Shown: positions 1 through 9,232, numbered from the stretch's first letter. The stretch: DNA of 64,000 nt from Vibrio gigantis (GCF_024347515.1 NZ_AP025492.1:496001-560000); one strand, 5' to 3'. Numbers and translations are program-made. Notes: generated by a model from the letters alone, not told the origin.

Positions 1-630
1 AGTAACCAACAAGCGGTGTTTCTTGGCAGTGATGGCCGAAGCTACTCCCTTGAGTCACATTCATTACCGTCGGCACGAAGCCAAGGTGAGCCAATTACAG
101 GTCGCTTGAACGTCAGCCCAGGTACCTCTATTCGCCAAGTGGTGATGGGAGAGAATGAGCAGTTATGGTTAGTCGGTTCTGATGCGGGTTATGGCTTTGT
201 TTGTAAGGGTAGCGATCTGTTATCTAAGAATAAGAGCGGTAAAGCGTTGGTTAACTTGCCGCAAGCTTCTGAAGTGATGATGCCAAGCCCTATTGCTGAC
301 TTGGACAGTAACCAAATTCTGGCGATTACTAACCAAGGCCGTATGTTGTTGTTCCCTATTAAAGACCTACCTCAGTTGAGTAAGGGTAAAGGTAACAAGA
401 TCATCAATATCCCTTCTGCGAAAGCAAAAGAGCGTGAAGAGTTTGTATCGCATCTCATGGCTATCCCAGAGAATGCAACGCTGACTATCTATGCCGGTAA
501 ACGTAAGCTTGGCTTGAAACCAGCGGATCTTGAAAACTTCCGTGGTGAGCGTGGTCGTCGTGGTGGGTTACTGCCGAGAGGATTACAGCGAGTGACTCGT
601 ATCGATATCGATGAACCAAGCGAATCGTAG
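1..630 (+). CDS. parC: DNA topoisomerase IV subunit A, C-terminal part (5' truncated by window edge)
   Basis: The frame is open from base 1 and ends at a TAG at 628-630, so this is the last 209 codons of a longer gene. The residues match the ParC C-terminal beta-pinwheel: a GSDGR turn near the start, repeated strand-turn units, and an ending with GERGRRGGLLPRGL and an acidic tail. ParC with ParE decatenates daughter chromosomes and relaxes supercoils; the C-terminal domain chooses the DNA crossings acted on. The catalytic tyrosine domain lies upstream of the window. A GTG at 16 could be read as a start but is internal. A hairpin terminator follows 30 bases after the stop. GyrA is the only close alternative; position beside degS and the ending favour ParC. 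Confidence 0.88.
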   Translation, partial: SNQQAVFLGSDGRSYSLESHSLPSARSQGEPITGRLNVSPGTSIRQVVMGENEQLWLVGSDAGYGFVCKGSDLLSKNKSGKALVNLPQASEVMMPSPIADLDSNQILAITNQGRMLLFPIKDLPQLSKGKGNKIINIPSAKAKEREEFVSHLMAIPENATLTIYAGKRKLGLKPADLENFRGERGRRGGLLPRGLQRVTRIDIDEPSES

Positions 631-660
631 AGACGCTTGATACCATTTTCGGATAAAAGA

Positions 661-688
661 AAACCCAGCCTGAGAGCTGGGTTTTTTG
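661..688 (+). terminator. Rho-independent terminator after parC, probably bidirectional
   Basis: AAACCCAGC (661-669) pairs with GCTGGGTTT (676-684) around a 6-base loop and is followed by a T run. The A-rich stretch before it gives a T tract on the opposite strand, so it can also end the convergent degS transcript. Confidence 0.85.
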
Positions 689-747
689 TATCTGTATATT
701 ATTCGATTCGCACTTTTTCGGTTTGAATTACTAACTTTAGGCTTGCT

Positions 748-1812
748 CTACAAACGAGTATCTTCAGCGATGGTGACTTTAAGAGTCTTGTTCTCACCTT
801 GGCGCAATATACCCACATCGATAACCGTGCCCGGTCGTAGGTCGGTAACGATGTCCATTACACTCTGTCGCCCGTTAACTTGGGTGTTGTTGATACTAAC
901 AATAATATCTTGTGCTTCAAAGCCAGCATCAGCTGCAGGGCCGTTCGGGTCTATTCCTAGTACAACAATACCGCCGATGTTCTTATTACCAAGCAAGCGT
1001 GACGTCACCGAGTTGATGTCTTGTCCGTCAATACCAATATAACCGCGAATCACGCGCCCATCGGCAATGATCTTCTCCATAATTTTATTGGCAAGTGGGT
1101 AGGGGATAGCAAATGAGATTCCGTAGGTTTCCATGTCGGTAGCTTGCTGGAAAGAAGCTGTATTAATACCGACTAGCTCACCTTGTGAGTTGACCAGCGC
1201 GCCACCTGAGTTACCTTCATTGATTGCTGCGTCGGTCTGGATAAAGGCTTGATGGCCATCAGCACTGATCGAAGAGCGCCCTGTTGCTGAGATGATACCA
1301 AAGGTAGTTGTTTGGCCTAGGTTGTATGGGTTGCCGATAGCCAGCACTACATCACCGACATTGGCTTTGTAATTAGGATTGAGTGGGATCACTGGTAGGT
1401 TGTCACCACTGACTCTAAGTATCGCGATATCGGTGCGTTTGTCTGAACCGACAAGTTGCGCTGCTGCTATTCGGCCATCTTGAAGTGCCACAACTATTTG
1501 GTCTGCTTGAGCCACAACATGGAAGTTGGTAATGATGTAGCCTTTCTCGCTGACAATGACCCCTGAACCTAATCCTTGAGTGAGCAGTTTGTTGCGATCG
1601 CTTTCGGCGTATTTACGACTGTAAATATTAACCACTGCAGGTGCCGCGCGGCGAACTGCTTGGTTAAATGAAATCTGAAGAGAGCCAATATTATCGACTT
1701 TAGGGCTAGTGACGTCAGACACAATCGCTGGTCTTAAGCTCGGAAATGCGAGAAGTATAAGCGCCGCTGAAACGAGTCCAAGGGAAATAGAACGAAATAG
1801 AAAGGACAGCAT
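748..1812 (-). CDS. degS: Inner-membrane-anchored serine protease DegS
   Basis: This HtrA-family protease has 354 residues; E. coli DegS has 355. An N-terminal hydrophobic anchor (about residues 4-25) is followed by a trypsin-like domain with the triad His98 (in TNFHVV), Asp128 (TDIAIL) and Ser202 (GNSGGAL), then one PDZ domain (about 255-350). In the family, DegS senses unfolded outer-membrane porin C-termini through its PDZ domain and makes the first cut in RseA, starting sigma-E release. The single PDZ and uncleaved anchor separate it from DegQ/DegP next door. It lies 158 bp downstream of degQ on the same strand, with a strong terminator between, so it probably has its own promoter. Confidence 0.95.
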   Translation of the reverse strand: MLSFLFRSISLGLVSAALILLAFPSLRPAIVSDVTSPKVDNIGSLQISFNQAVRRAAPAVVNIYSRKYAESDRNKLLTQGLGSGVIVSEKGYIITNFHVVAQADQIVVALQDGRIAAAQLVGSDKRTDIAILRVSGDNLPVIPLNPNYKANVGDVVLAIGNPYNLGQTTTFGIISATGRSSISADGHQAFIQTDAAINEGNSGGALVNSQGELVGINTASFQQATDMETYGISFAIPYPLANKIMEKIIADGRVIRGYIGIDGQDINSVTSRLLGNKNIGGIVVLGIDPNGPAADAGFEAQDIIVSINNTQVNGRQSVMDIVTDLRPGTVIDVGILRQGENKTLKVTIAEDTRL

Positions 1813-1900
1813 GTTTCCCTCTTCAACAAGTAAGGTGTGAAGCCTCCGGAGATGGATGACCGACTTGATTACAAGTGAAGCATAGCATTTTGATTGATCT

Positions 1901-1950
1901 AAAGAAAAGGGAGACTGAGTAAGTTTAAAGCAAACTTACTCAGTCTCCCT
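1901..1950 (-). terminator. Strong terminator between degQ and degS
   Basis: A perfect 19-bp inverted repeat (1908-1926 with 1932-1950, 5-base loop). Read on the minus strand it is followed by TTTTCTTT, so it ends the degQ transcript before degS. Confidence 0.88.
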
Positions 1951-1970
1951 GTAATTGCGCTGACGTCAGA

Positions 1971-3329
1971 CTATCGAATCACAAGATAGATAGTCCTGTC
2001 GCCTCGCTGGATATTAAGCGCCAATACACCAGGTTGTTTTTCAAGAATCTCTCTAAACTCGGCAAGGTTCTTAACTGATTGACGGTTTACCCCTATGATG
2101 ATGTCATCTTTCAGAAGCTGATAGGCTTCGGCTGGTGAGCCTTGAGCAACACTCGACACCTTGACGCCCGTTGCTGAGTCACTTTCAGTTGTATTGGTTA
2201 ACTCAGCACCAGCCAGTCCTTCGTGGAGCTTCTCAGCCTGTGTTTTGTTATTGGTGGATTCACCAAGCGTCACATCAAAGGTTTTGTTCTTTCCGTCGCG
2301 AACCACGCCCAACTCGATCTGTTTACCTGCGCCGAGTGTTGCGACTTTCGCTCTTAACTCGCTGAAGGTATCAATGCGTTTGCCATTTATAGAGACAATA
2401 ATATCACCGGCTTTCAGCCCTGCTTTATCTGCTGCACTGTCAGGAACTATTTGGCTAACAAAGGCACCCTTACTGGATTCATAACCGAGTGCTTCTGCTA
2501 ATTCGGAGGTAACTTCTCCACCTTGAACACCCAGCATGCCGCGTTTTACTTCACCAAAATCGAGAATTTGTTCTGTCAGGTTTGTCATCATATTGGATGG
2601 GATTGCAAAGCCGATACCGACATTGCCTCCGTTAGGGCCAAGAATGGCAGTGTTGATACCAATCAGCTCACCGTTGAGGTTCACTAGCGCACCACCAGAG
2701 TTACCGCTGTTGATTGCTGCATCGGTTTGAATGAAGTTTTCAAAGTTTTCTAGATTCAGGCCACTACGGCCGAGCGCAGAAACAATACCGGATGTCACTG
2801 TTTGACCGAGTCCGAATGGGTTACCGATCGCGACACTAAAATCACCAACTCTTAGTTTATCTGAGTCCGCGACTTTTATCTGGGTAAGGTTCTTGGCCTT
2901 CTCTAATTTTAGCAGTGCGATATCAGACATCTGGTCGCCGCCGATAAGCTCAGCATCGTACTCTCGGCCATCATGCAGTTTTACCTTGATATCGTCCGCG
3001 CCATTGATGACATGGTAATTGGTCACAATGTGGCCCTTCTTGGCATCAATGATGACACCAGAGCCTAGCCCGCGAAATGGACGCTCTCGTGTTTGTTCTG
3101 GACCAAAAAAGAATTGAAATTGTTCAGGGATTTGCTGACGTTGTACCTGTTTGCCTTCTACGGCAATACTAACCACAGCAGGGGTCACTTGTTCAAGCAT
3201 AGGCGCGAGGCTTGGCAATTCCTCATTACCCACACTTAATGGCAGTGCGGCCGTTGCTTGAATGGGGGTGATGATTGAACTTAAGCTTAAAGTCAGTACT
3301 GATAAAGCAAGCAAAGGTTTTTTCATCAT
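1971..3329 (-). CDS. degQ: Periplasmic serine protease/chaperone, DegQ (Do/HtrA) family
   Basis: The protein has 452 residues. A signal peptide (charged MMKKP, hydrophobic core to about residue 22, cleavage near 27) sends it to the periplasm. The protease domain carries His106 (TNYHVI), Asp136 (SDIALL) and Ser211 (NSGNSGGAL), followed by two PDZ domains (about 260-350 and 370-450). Family members form oligomeric cages that degrade or refold misfolded envelope proteins. Length and loop pattern fit DegQ as well as DegP; adjacency to degS and zapG, the E. coli degQ context, decides the name. It is followed by a strong terminator. Confidence 0.92.
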   Translation of the reverse strand: MMKKPLLALSVLTLSLSSIITPIQATAALPLSVGNEELPSLAPMLEQVTPAVVSIAVEGKQVQRQQIPEQFQFFFGPEQTRERPFRGLGSGVIIDAKKGHIVTNYHVINGADDIKVKLHDGREYDAELIGGDQMSDIALLKLEKAKNLTQIKVADSDKLRVGDFSVAIGNPFGLGQTVTSGIVSALGRSGLNLENFENFIQTDAAINSGNSGGALVNLNGELIGINTAILGPNGGNVGIGFAIPSNMMTNLTEQILDFGEVKRGMLGVQGGEVTSELAEALGYESSKGAFVSQIVPDSAADKAGLKAGDIIVSINGKRIDTFSELRAKVATLGAGKQIELGVVRDGKNKTFDVTLGESTNNKTQAEKLHEGLAGAELTNTTESDSATGVKVSSVAQGSPAEAYQLLKDDIIIGVNRQSVKNLAEFREILEKQPGVLALNIQRGDRTIYLVIR

Positions 3330-3452
3330 AAACTCCTCTCTAGTTAAGGTCTTAACCCTCTTATACGTATAATAAGTATGAGAAGTTTCAAATGACCTGA
3401 GTGAAAGTTATGACTCAAAAACCTTTGTAAAGTTCACAGAAGTGTTAAATGT

Positions 3453-3908
3453 TTACGATGCTTTTGCTGTTACAACATCGGGAGCATCCATGATTTCTTT
3501 CTTCTGCTCTGCAAATAAACCTGTTGCGCCATTAGCGTAATCTTTCGGCTGTTCGTCAAGTGTTGCCTCTTTTACTGAAGACTTCTCTTGTGGCTTGTCC
3601 GAATGGGCAGCCGCTGTTTTCACAAACGGGTTATCTTGCTCTGGCAAGTTAGGAATCAGCTCTGAGCTGGTTTTTTCCATATGTTGGTACAGTTTTGTGT
3701 AGTCCTTACCTAAGGTGTCCAACATTTCTGCTGATTTCGCAAAGTGATCAGCCAGCTCTTGTCGCTGCTGTTCAAGGGCAAACTTTGCGCTATCTAATTC
3801 TTTCTGTACGTTCTTTTGTTTTTTGTATTCAGGTGTCATGAGACGAGAAATAGCGACCCCTAAAATAACTCCGACTAGTAAACCGGCAACGGCATACATC
3901 CAAGGCAT
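3453..3908 (-). CDS. zapG: ZapG-like cell-division/envelope protein (YhcB, DUF1043 family)
   Basis: The protein has 151 residues with one N-terminal membrane helix (about 3-22, rich in Gly/Val/Ala) followed by a long charged, coiled-coil-prone segment (about 30-90) and a disordered, Lys/Glu-rich tail. This is the YhcB architecture, a protein linked to cell shape, division and envelope homeostasis in enterobacteria. It sits immediately upstream of degQ on the same strand and divergent from zapE, the same arrangement as in E. coli. The conserved SELIPNLPEQDNPF-type motif is in the right place. The exact biochemical role of the family is not settled. Confidence 0.88.
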   Translation of the reverse strand: MPWMYAVAGLLVGVILGVAISRLMTPEYKKQKNVQKELDSAKFALEQQRQELADHFAKSAEMLDTLGKDYTKLYQHMEKTSSELIPNLPEQDNPFVKTAAAHSDKPQEKSSVKEATLDEQPKDYANGATGLFAEQKKEIMDAPDVVTAKAS

Positions 3909-4126
3909 AACAGCTCCTTATTATTGTTTTTTAACATGTTTGTTACTGCTTAGTTACACGTGATACGGCTCCATGGTACTATGAGATAGCCGCAGTATAA
4001 AGAGAAATGCGTGTGCGCTAGTTAGCAGTTTGATGCTGCTTTATTCACCACGTTACGTTATTTCTCGTACTGTTTGGGCTCATTTTAGTTGCTGTCTGAT
4101 ATTGCTTTCATTGTGGAAATGTCGTC

Positions 4127-5230
4127 ATGAATCCCATTAAAAAATACGAACAAGATATAAAAGAACATGGATTTCAAAGAGATCCTGCACAAGAGCAAGC
4201 CGTTAAATCTTTAGATGAACTCTTTCATCAATTCCAAAATTACATGAATACGCCTATTCCTCAACTGACTCGACTCCAGAAATTACTGGGCAAAAAGCCA
4301 GAGCTACCACAACCACCAAAAGGTCTCTATTTCTGGGGGGGCGTAGGGCGAGGAAAAACGTATCTAATGGATACGTTCTACGATGCCTTACCGACCACTA
4401 AAAAAATGCGAGTTCACTTTCACCGCTTTATGTATCGAGTTCACGATGAACTAAAGGCGCTAGGTAATGTTAGTGATCCATTGCCTTTAGTGGCTGACAA
4501 ATTGAAGGCAGAAGCGGACATTATCTGCTTCGACGAATTCTTTGTTTCAGACATTACCGATGCGATGATTTTAGGAACTCTATTCCAGGAGTTATTCGCT
4601 CGAAATGTTATCTTAGTCGCGACCTCAAATATTCCACCTGCGGATCTGTATCGCAATGGGTTACAGCGAGCGCGCTTCTTACCTGCGATTAAGCTTATTC
4701 AAGATAACTGTCATATCCTTAATGTTGATAGCGGAATTGATTATCGTCTACGTACTTTAGAACAGGCCGAGATTTATCATTACCCGCTAGATAGCCAAGC
4801 GAATATCAACCTCGAAAAGTACTACGCTCAGCTCGTTGGTGAAGATAAAGAGAAGCTTAAGCAAATTGAGGTTAATCACCGCCAATTAGATGTAGTCGAA
4901 GCGAGTGATGGCGTACTGCATGGTACTTTTGCTCAGCTCTGTCAGTCTGCTCGTAGTCAGAACGACTATATTGAGTTGTCTCGGGTCTATCACACGGTTC
5001 TATTAGCGGATGTGTTGCAAATGGATGCGACTTCAGATGACGCTGCGAGACGCTTCATTGCGTTAGTTGATGAGTTCTACGAGCGTAATGTAAAACTGAT
5101 TATTTCAGCGGAAGTGGAGCTAGAAAAGCTATATACTCATGGTCAGCTAGAGTTTGAATTTAAACGTTGTCAGTCGCGTTTAATTGAAATGCAGAGCCAT
5201 GAATATTTGGCAAAAGAACACTTAAGTTAG
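4127..5230 (+). CDS. zapE: AFG1-like ATPase, cell division protein ZapE
   Basis: The protein has 367 residues. Walker A is GGVGRGKT (71-78) and Walker B is IICFDEFFV (about 132-140), followed by sensor and arginine-finger regions typical of the AFG1/LACE1 P-loop ATPases. In E. coli ZapE associates with the Z-ring late in constriction and is needed under low oxygen or heat. No signal peptide or membrane segment is present, so it is cytosolic. It is divergent from zapG and 247 bp before rplM, keeping the ancestral zapG/zapE/rplM/rpsI order. No internal stop or gap is seen. Confidence 0.93.
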   Translation: MNPIKKYEQDIKEHGFQRDPAQEQAVKSLDELFHQFQNYMNTPIPQLTRLQKLLGKKPELPQPPKGLYFWGGVGRGKTYLMDTFYDALPTTKKMRVHFHRFMYRVHDELKALGNVSDPLPLVADKLKAEADIICFDEFFVSDITDAMILGTLFQELFARNVILVATSNIPPADLYRNGLQRARFLPAIKLIQDNCHILNVDSGIDYRLRTLEQAEIYHYPLDSQANINLEKYYAQLVGEDKEKLKQIEVNHRQLDVVEASDGVLHGTFAQLCQSARSQNDYIELSRVYHTVLLADVLQMDATSDDAARRFIALVDEFYERNVKLIISAEVELEKLYTHGQLEFEFKRCQSRLIEMQSHEYLAKEHLS

Positions 5231-5290
5231 CTTTGATTATCTCGATTAAGAAATAGAATTAAAAAAATCGTGATTTTGTTCAAAAAGAGG

Positions 5291-5443
5291 TGATTTTTTC
5301 TTCGCTCTTCTCTATAATCCTGCGACCTACCGTTACTGCGGGCCTCTAGCGATGAGTAAAATCACGTTATGCCAAGAGTTTTCCAACACTCGAAGGGGTG
5401 ATGAATGGTAACTCTTAGACAGTGGGAATACGCGAGTATTCCT
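5291..5443 (+). promoter_or_regulatory. rplM promoter and structured 5' leader
   Basis: A perfect TATAAT (5313-5318) is followed by a GC-rich CCTGCGACC start region, as in growth-rate and stringently controlled genes. The -35 is poor (TGATTT-like near 5291). The roughly 150-nt leader before rplM contains a clear hairpin, GGAATAC (5425-5431) with GTATTCC (5436-5442) closed by a GCGA tetraloop, 35 nt before the start codon. E. coli rplM-rpsI is autoregulated by L13 at its leader; that this leader does the same is inference. Confidence 0.5.
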
Positions 5444-5477
5444 TAAGTGTAAATTTTTTAAATAGGTAATTATTAGC

Positions 5478-5906
5478 ATGAAAACTTTCGTTGCTAAACC
5501 AGAAACTGTAAAACGCGACTGGTATGTTGTAGACGCTGAAGGCAAAACTCTTGGCCGTCTAGCAAGTGAAATCGCTTCTCGCCTACGCGGCAAGCACAAA
5601 GCAGAATACACTCCTCACGTAGACACTGGTGATTACATCATCGTTGTTAACGCTGAGAAAGTTGCTGTAACTGGTAACAAAGCTAAGGGTAAGGTTTACT
5701 ACCGTCACTCTGAGTTCCCAGGTGGTCTTAAAACTATCACTTTTGAAAAGCTAATTGCTAAGAAACCAGAAATGGTTCTAGAACTAGCAGTTAAAGGTAT
5801 GCTTCCACGTGGTCCTCTAGGCCGCGCGATGTACCGTAAGCTTAAAGTGTACGCTGGTACTGAGCACAACCATGTTGCTCAACAGCCACAAGTACTAGAC
5901 ATCTAA
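5478..5906 (+). CDS. rplM: 50S ribosomal protein L13
   Basis: The protein has 142 residues, exactly the E. coli length. It opens with [20 protein letters not shown] and carries the [11 protein letters not shown] motif typical of L13. It is an early-assembly protein of the large subunit. The ATG at 5478 lies about 10 bases after a weak AGGT ribosome site. Codon use is strongly biased toward GGT, CGT and GTA/GTT, as expected for a highly expressed gene. It is co-transcribed with rpsI, 13 bases downstream. Confidence 0.98.
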   Translation: MKTFVAKPETVKRDWYVVDAEGKTLGRLASEIASRLRGKHKAEYTPHVDTGDYIIVVNAEKVAVTGNKAKGKVYYRHSEFPGGLKTITFEKLIAKKPEMVLELAVKGMLPRGPLGRAMYRKLKVYAGTEHNHVAQQPQVLDI

Positions 5907-5919
5907 GGGGATTATGAAA

Positions 5920-6312
5920 ATGGCAGAGAATCAATACTACGGCACTGGTCGTCGCAAAAGCTCAGCAGCTCGTGTTTTCATCAAACCAGGCTCTGGTGAG
6001 ATCGTAATCAACAAGCGTAGCCTTGATGTTTACTTCGGTCGTCCAACTTCTCGTATGGTTGTTAAGCAACCTCTTGAGCTAGTTGAACTAACTGAGAAAC
6101 TTGACCTTTACATCACTGTTTCTGGTGGTGGTATTTCTGGTCAAGCTGGCGCAATCCGCCACGGTATCACTCGCGCTCTTATGGAGTACGATGAAACTCT
6201 ACGTCCTGCTCTACGTGCAGCTGGTTACGTTACTCGTGACGCTCGTTGCGTTGAACGTAAGAAAGTTGGTCTACGTAAAGCACGTCGTAAACCTCAATTC
6301 TCTAAGCGTTAA
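5920..6312 (+). CDS. rpsI: 30S ribosomal protein S9
   Basis: The protein has 130 residues starting [20 protein letters not shown], the usual S9 start, and ending in the basic RRKPQFSKR tail that reaches the P-site tRNA. Two in-frame ATGs exist at 5914 and 5920. The AAGGGG at 5905-5910 is 9 bases from 5920 but only 3 from 5914, and family length also supports 5920. It is the second gene of the rplM-rpsI operon and is followed by a terminator. Confidence 0.97.
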   Translation: MAENQYYGTGRRKSSAARVFIKPGSGEIVINKRSLDVYFGRPTSRMVVKQPLELVELTEKLDLYITVSGGGISGQAGAIRHGITRALMEYDETLRPALRAAGYVTRDARCVERKKVGLRKARRKPQFSKR

Positions 6313-6366
6313 TTTTTCTTTACGAAAAAGTACACGCTCCCAGTTTTACGACTGGAATTGTGGTTC

Positions 6367-6396
6367 AAAGCTCGGCTATATGCCGGGCTTTTTGTT
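6367..6396 (+). terminator. Terminator of rplM-rpsI
   Basis: AAAGCTCGGC (6367-6376) pairs with GCCGGGCTTT (6382-6391) with one wobble and a TATAT loop, followed by TTGTTTTT. Confidence 0.87.
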
Positions 6397-6642
6397 TTTA
6401 TCCCCCCTCTAAACGCTTTTCCCTCCTCGTTTTATTTCCAAATTCTTATATTTTGAAAGCTTTTGTAACCCAATGTGCGCTTTGCCTCATGATTGTTACA
6501 AAAAGGTAGCTTTATCTTGTCAAAAAGTAGGGTTTTATTTATCATTTGCCGTCAATAAATAGAACTAAATACATATTTTGTTAGCCATGCTCTTTAATCG
6601 GAATTATTTCAATCCATAAGGAGCAAATGGGAGAATGTTTGG
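6397..6642 (+). promoter_or_regulatory. petABC upstream region with a 9-bp inverted repeat
   Basis: This 246-bp region has no gene. It holds an exact inverted repeat, TTTTGTAAC (6461-6469) and GTTACAAAA (6495-6503), with 25 bases between the arms. Half-sites of this type resemble operators of global respiratory regulators (the GTTA core of ArcA sites), but no regulator can be assigned from sequence alone. A GGGAGA ribosome site (6629-6634) precedes the petA ATG by 8 bases. I could not fix a convincing -35/-10 pair. Confidence 0.45.
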
Positions 6643-7233
6643 ATGAGCAACGCGCCTTTAAATAACGGTCGCAGGCGTTTCTTAACCGCAACAACAGCCG
6701 TTGTTGGTGGTTTAGGAGCAGCTGCTGTAGCCGTGCCTTTTATTAAATCATGGAATCCGAGTGCCAAGGCGAAAGCTGCGGGTGCGCCGGTGGAAGTGGA
6801 AGTCAGTAAGTTAGAACCGGGACAAATGGTTCGTGTCGAGTGGCAAGGTAAACCTGTATGGGTTGTACGCCGTGCTGAGTCGGTACTAGAGAACCTAAAA
6901 GCGATCGGTGGTCAACTTCGTGACCCTCAATCTGAAGCTGAACAACAACCAGAATACGCACAGAACGAGTTCCGTTCAATTAAGCCGGAATTCTTCGTTG
7001 CTGTTGGTTTCTGTACGCACTTAGGTTGTTCTCCAACTTACCTGCCGGATTCTTTTGCAGAACAAGTTCAGGGTGTTAAGTCTGGTTTCTTCTGTCCTTG
7101 TCATGGTTCGAAGTTTGATATGGCAGGTCGAGTATTCCAAGGCGTACCTGCACCGTTGAACCTTGTTGTGCCAAAGCATATGTATTTAAGTGACACCAAG
7201 ATCCTTATCGGTATTGACGAGGGAGATGCATAA
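6643..7233 (+). CDS. petA: Ubiquinol-cytochrome c reductase, Rieske iron-sulfur subunit
   Basis: The protein has 196 residues. A twin-arginine-like N-terminus (RRRFL at 10-14) and a membrane helix (about 15-35) anchor the soluble Rieske domain on the periplasmic side. The [2Fe-2S] ligands are visible as CTHLGC (124-129) and CPCHG (151-155), with Cys129 and Cys153 able to form the structural disulfide. The subunit takes an electron from ubiquinol and passes it to cytochrome c1. It is the first gene of petABC; its stop overlaps the petB start as TAATG. Confidence 0.96.
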   Translation: MSNAPLNNGRRRFLTATTAVVGGLGAAAVAVPFIKSWNPSAKAKAAGAPVEVEVSKLEPGQMVRVEWQGKPVWVVRRAESVLENLKAIGGQLRDPQSEAEQQPEYAQNEFRSIKPEFFVAVGFCTHLGCSPTYLPDSFAEQVQGVKSGFFCPCHGSKFDMAGRVFQGVPAPLNLVVPKHMYLSDTKILIGIDEGDA

Positions 7234-8498
7234 TGCAAGGACTACTAGACTGGGTAGAGAAACGTATACCCGCGATGAATGCGTATAAAAAGCATTTGTC
7301 TGAATACCCGATGCCTAAGAACTTTAACTTTTGGTACCTTTTTGGTTCTTTAGCAATGTTGGTATTGGTTAACCAAATCCTTACGGGTATTTGGCTAACA
7401 ATGAACTACGTACCGTCTGGTGACGGTGCATTTGCTTCTGTTGAGTACATCATGCGTGATGTGGAATACGGCTGGCTACTGCGTTACATGCACTCGACGG
7501 GTGCTTCGGCATTCTTCGTTGTTATTTACCTGCACATGTTCCGTGGCTTAATCTACGGCTCTTACCAAAAACCTCGTGAGCTACTTTGGATCTTCGGTAT
7601 GTTGATCTTCTTAGTGCTTATGGCTGAGGCTTTCATGGGTTACTTACTACCATGGGGTCAAATGTCTTACTGGGGTGCTCAGGTAATCATTTCTCTGTTT
7701 GGTGCGATCCCTGTAATCGGTGATGACCTAACGCTTTGGATCCGTGGTGATTACATCATCTCCGGTGCAACGCTGAACCGTTTCTTTGCACTGCACGTTA
7801 TCGCTCTGCCAATCGTACTTCTGCTGCTTATCGTGCTTCACGTACTAGCACTGCATGAAGTAGGCTCGAACAACCCAGACGGTATCGAGACTAAGCTTCC
7901 TAAAGGTACAATGGGCGACGACTACAAAACTCAGTTCCCATTCCACAAGGATTACACTAAGAAATACGACATCATTGACTCTATTCCTTTCCACCCATAC
8001 GGGACAGTGAAAGATATGGTTGGTGTTGCTGGTTTCCTATTCTTCTTCTGTTATGTGTTGTTCTTTAACCCAGAAATGGGTGGGTACTTCCTTGAGCCGC
8101 CTAACTTTGAAGCTGCAAACCCGCTGAAAACACCTGAGCATATCGCTCCTGTTTGGTACTTCACGCCGTTCTACGCTGTACTTCGTGCTGTTCCTGATAA
8201 GCTGTTAGGTGTCGTCGCAATGGGCGCGTCTATTGTTGTGCTATTCCTACTGCCGTGGTTCGACCGCTGTAAGGTTCGTTCTTACCGTTACCGTAGCAAA
8301 CTGCATTTGATTAACATCATCCAATTCACAATAAGCTTTATTGCGCTTGGTGTACTTGGTGCGCTTCCAGCAACGCCAACATACACGTTACTAGCTCAAA
8401 TCTTTAGCTTAGGTTATTTCATGTTCTTCGTTCTACTGTGGTTCTACAGTAAAAATGAAGCGACGAAACCATTACCAGAAAGGGTGACATTCAAATGA
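7233..8498 (+). CDS. petB: Cytochrome b subunit of the bc1 complex
   Basis: The protein has 421 residues with about eight membrane helices. Haem-binding histidines occur in the expected helices: RYMHSTG and YLHMFRG for helix B, FALHVIA and VLHVLALHEVGS for helix D. The quinol-site PVWYFTPFYAVLR segment corresponds to the conserved PEWY-type motif but reads PVWY here, a common variant. It houses the two b haems and both quinone sites. It overlaps petA by 1 base and petC by 4 bases, implying translational coupling. Confidence 0.97.
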   Translation: MQGLLDWVEKRIPAMNAYKKHLSEYPMPKNFNFWYLFGSLAMLVLVNQILTGIWLTMNYVPSGDGAFASVEYIMRDVEYGWLLRYMHSTGASAFFVVIYLHMFRGLIYGSYQKPRELLWIFGMLIFLVLMAEAFMGYLLPWGQMSYWGAQVIISLFGAIPVIGDDLTLWIRGDYIISGATLNRFFALHVIALPIVLLLLIVLHVLALHEVGSNNPDGIETKLPKGTMGDDYKTQFPFHKDYTKKYDIIDSIPFHPYGTVKDMVGVAGFLFFFCYVLFFNPEMGGYFLEPPNFEAANPLKTPEHIAPVWYFTPFYAVLRAVPDKLLGVVAMGASIVVLFLLPWFDRCKVRSYRYRSKLHLINIIQFTISFIALGVLGALPATPTYTLLAQIFSLGYFMFFVLLWFYSKNEATKPLPERVTFK

Positions 8499-9232
8499 AA
8501 AAGTGGATTGTAATTTTATTTGCTATGTTGCCGTCACTGGCGATGGCAGCGGGTGCAAACGTACCATTAGATAAAGCGAACAATGATTTAACAGACAAAG
8601 CTTCATTGCAAAATGGCGCTAAGATGTTCATGAACTACTGTTTCGCTTGTCACTCAACGCAGTACCAGCGCTATGAACGTGTTGCGAATGATTTAGAGAT
8701 CCCTGTTGATCTGATGAAAGAAAACCTAATTTTCGACCCAGAAGCGAAAATCGGTAGCTTGATGGTTAACGCTATGCCTTCTGAGCAAGCGGCAAGTTGG
8801 TTTGGTGCTCCGCCACCTGATCTAACTTTGGTTGCTCGTGTTCGTGGCGCAGATTGGCTATACACGTACCTTCGTACATTCTATGAAGATCCATCACGTC
8901 CATTTGGTGTGAACAACATTGTTTTCCCAAGTGTTGGTATGCCGCACGTTCTTGAAGAGCTGCAAGGTATCCCGACACCAATCTACGATACTCATATGGT
9001 AGACGGCGAAGAGGTAACAGTAGTTGTTGGTACTGAGACTGACGGCTCTGGCGAACTAAGCTCTGGTGAATACGACGAAGCGGTTCGTGACCTTGTTAAC
9101 TTTTTGGTTTACTCGGGCGACCCAGTTCAACTTGAGCGTCACGCTATGGGTTGGTGGGTAATGGCCTTCTTAGTCATCTTCACTATCATTGTGATTTTGC
9201 TTAAGAAAGAGTATTGGCGTGATGTGCACTAA
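8495..9232 (+). CDS. petC: Cytochrome c1 subunit of the bc1 complex
   Basis: The protein has 245 residues. A cleavable signal peptide (MKKWIVILFAMLPSLAMA) precedes a c-type haem site CFACH (Cys49, Cys52, His53). A C-terminal membrane helix (about 217-236) anchors it, ending with a basic KKEYW segment. It receives electrons from the Rieske protein and reduces soluble cytochrome c. The ATG overlaps the petB stop as ATGA. E. coli has no bc1 complex, and its rpsI and sspA are directly adjacent, so petABC marks a different respiratory chain here. Confidence 0.97.
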   Translation: MKKWIVILFAMLPSLAMAAGANVPLDKANNDLTDKASLQNGAKMFMNYCFACHSTQYQRYERVANDLEIPVDLMKENLIFDPEAKIGSLMVNAMPSEQAASWFGAPPPDLTLVARVRGADWLYTYLRTFYEDPSRPFGVNNIVFPSVGMPHVLEELQGIPTPIYDTHMVDGEEVTVVVGTETDGSGELSSGEYDEAVRDLVNFLVYSGDPVQLERHAMGWWVMAFLVIFTIIVILLKKEYWRDVH

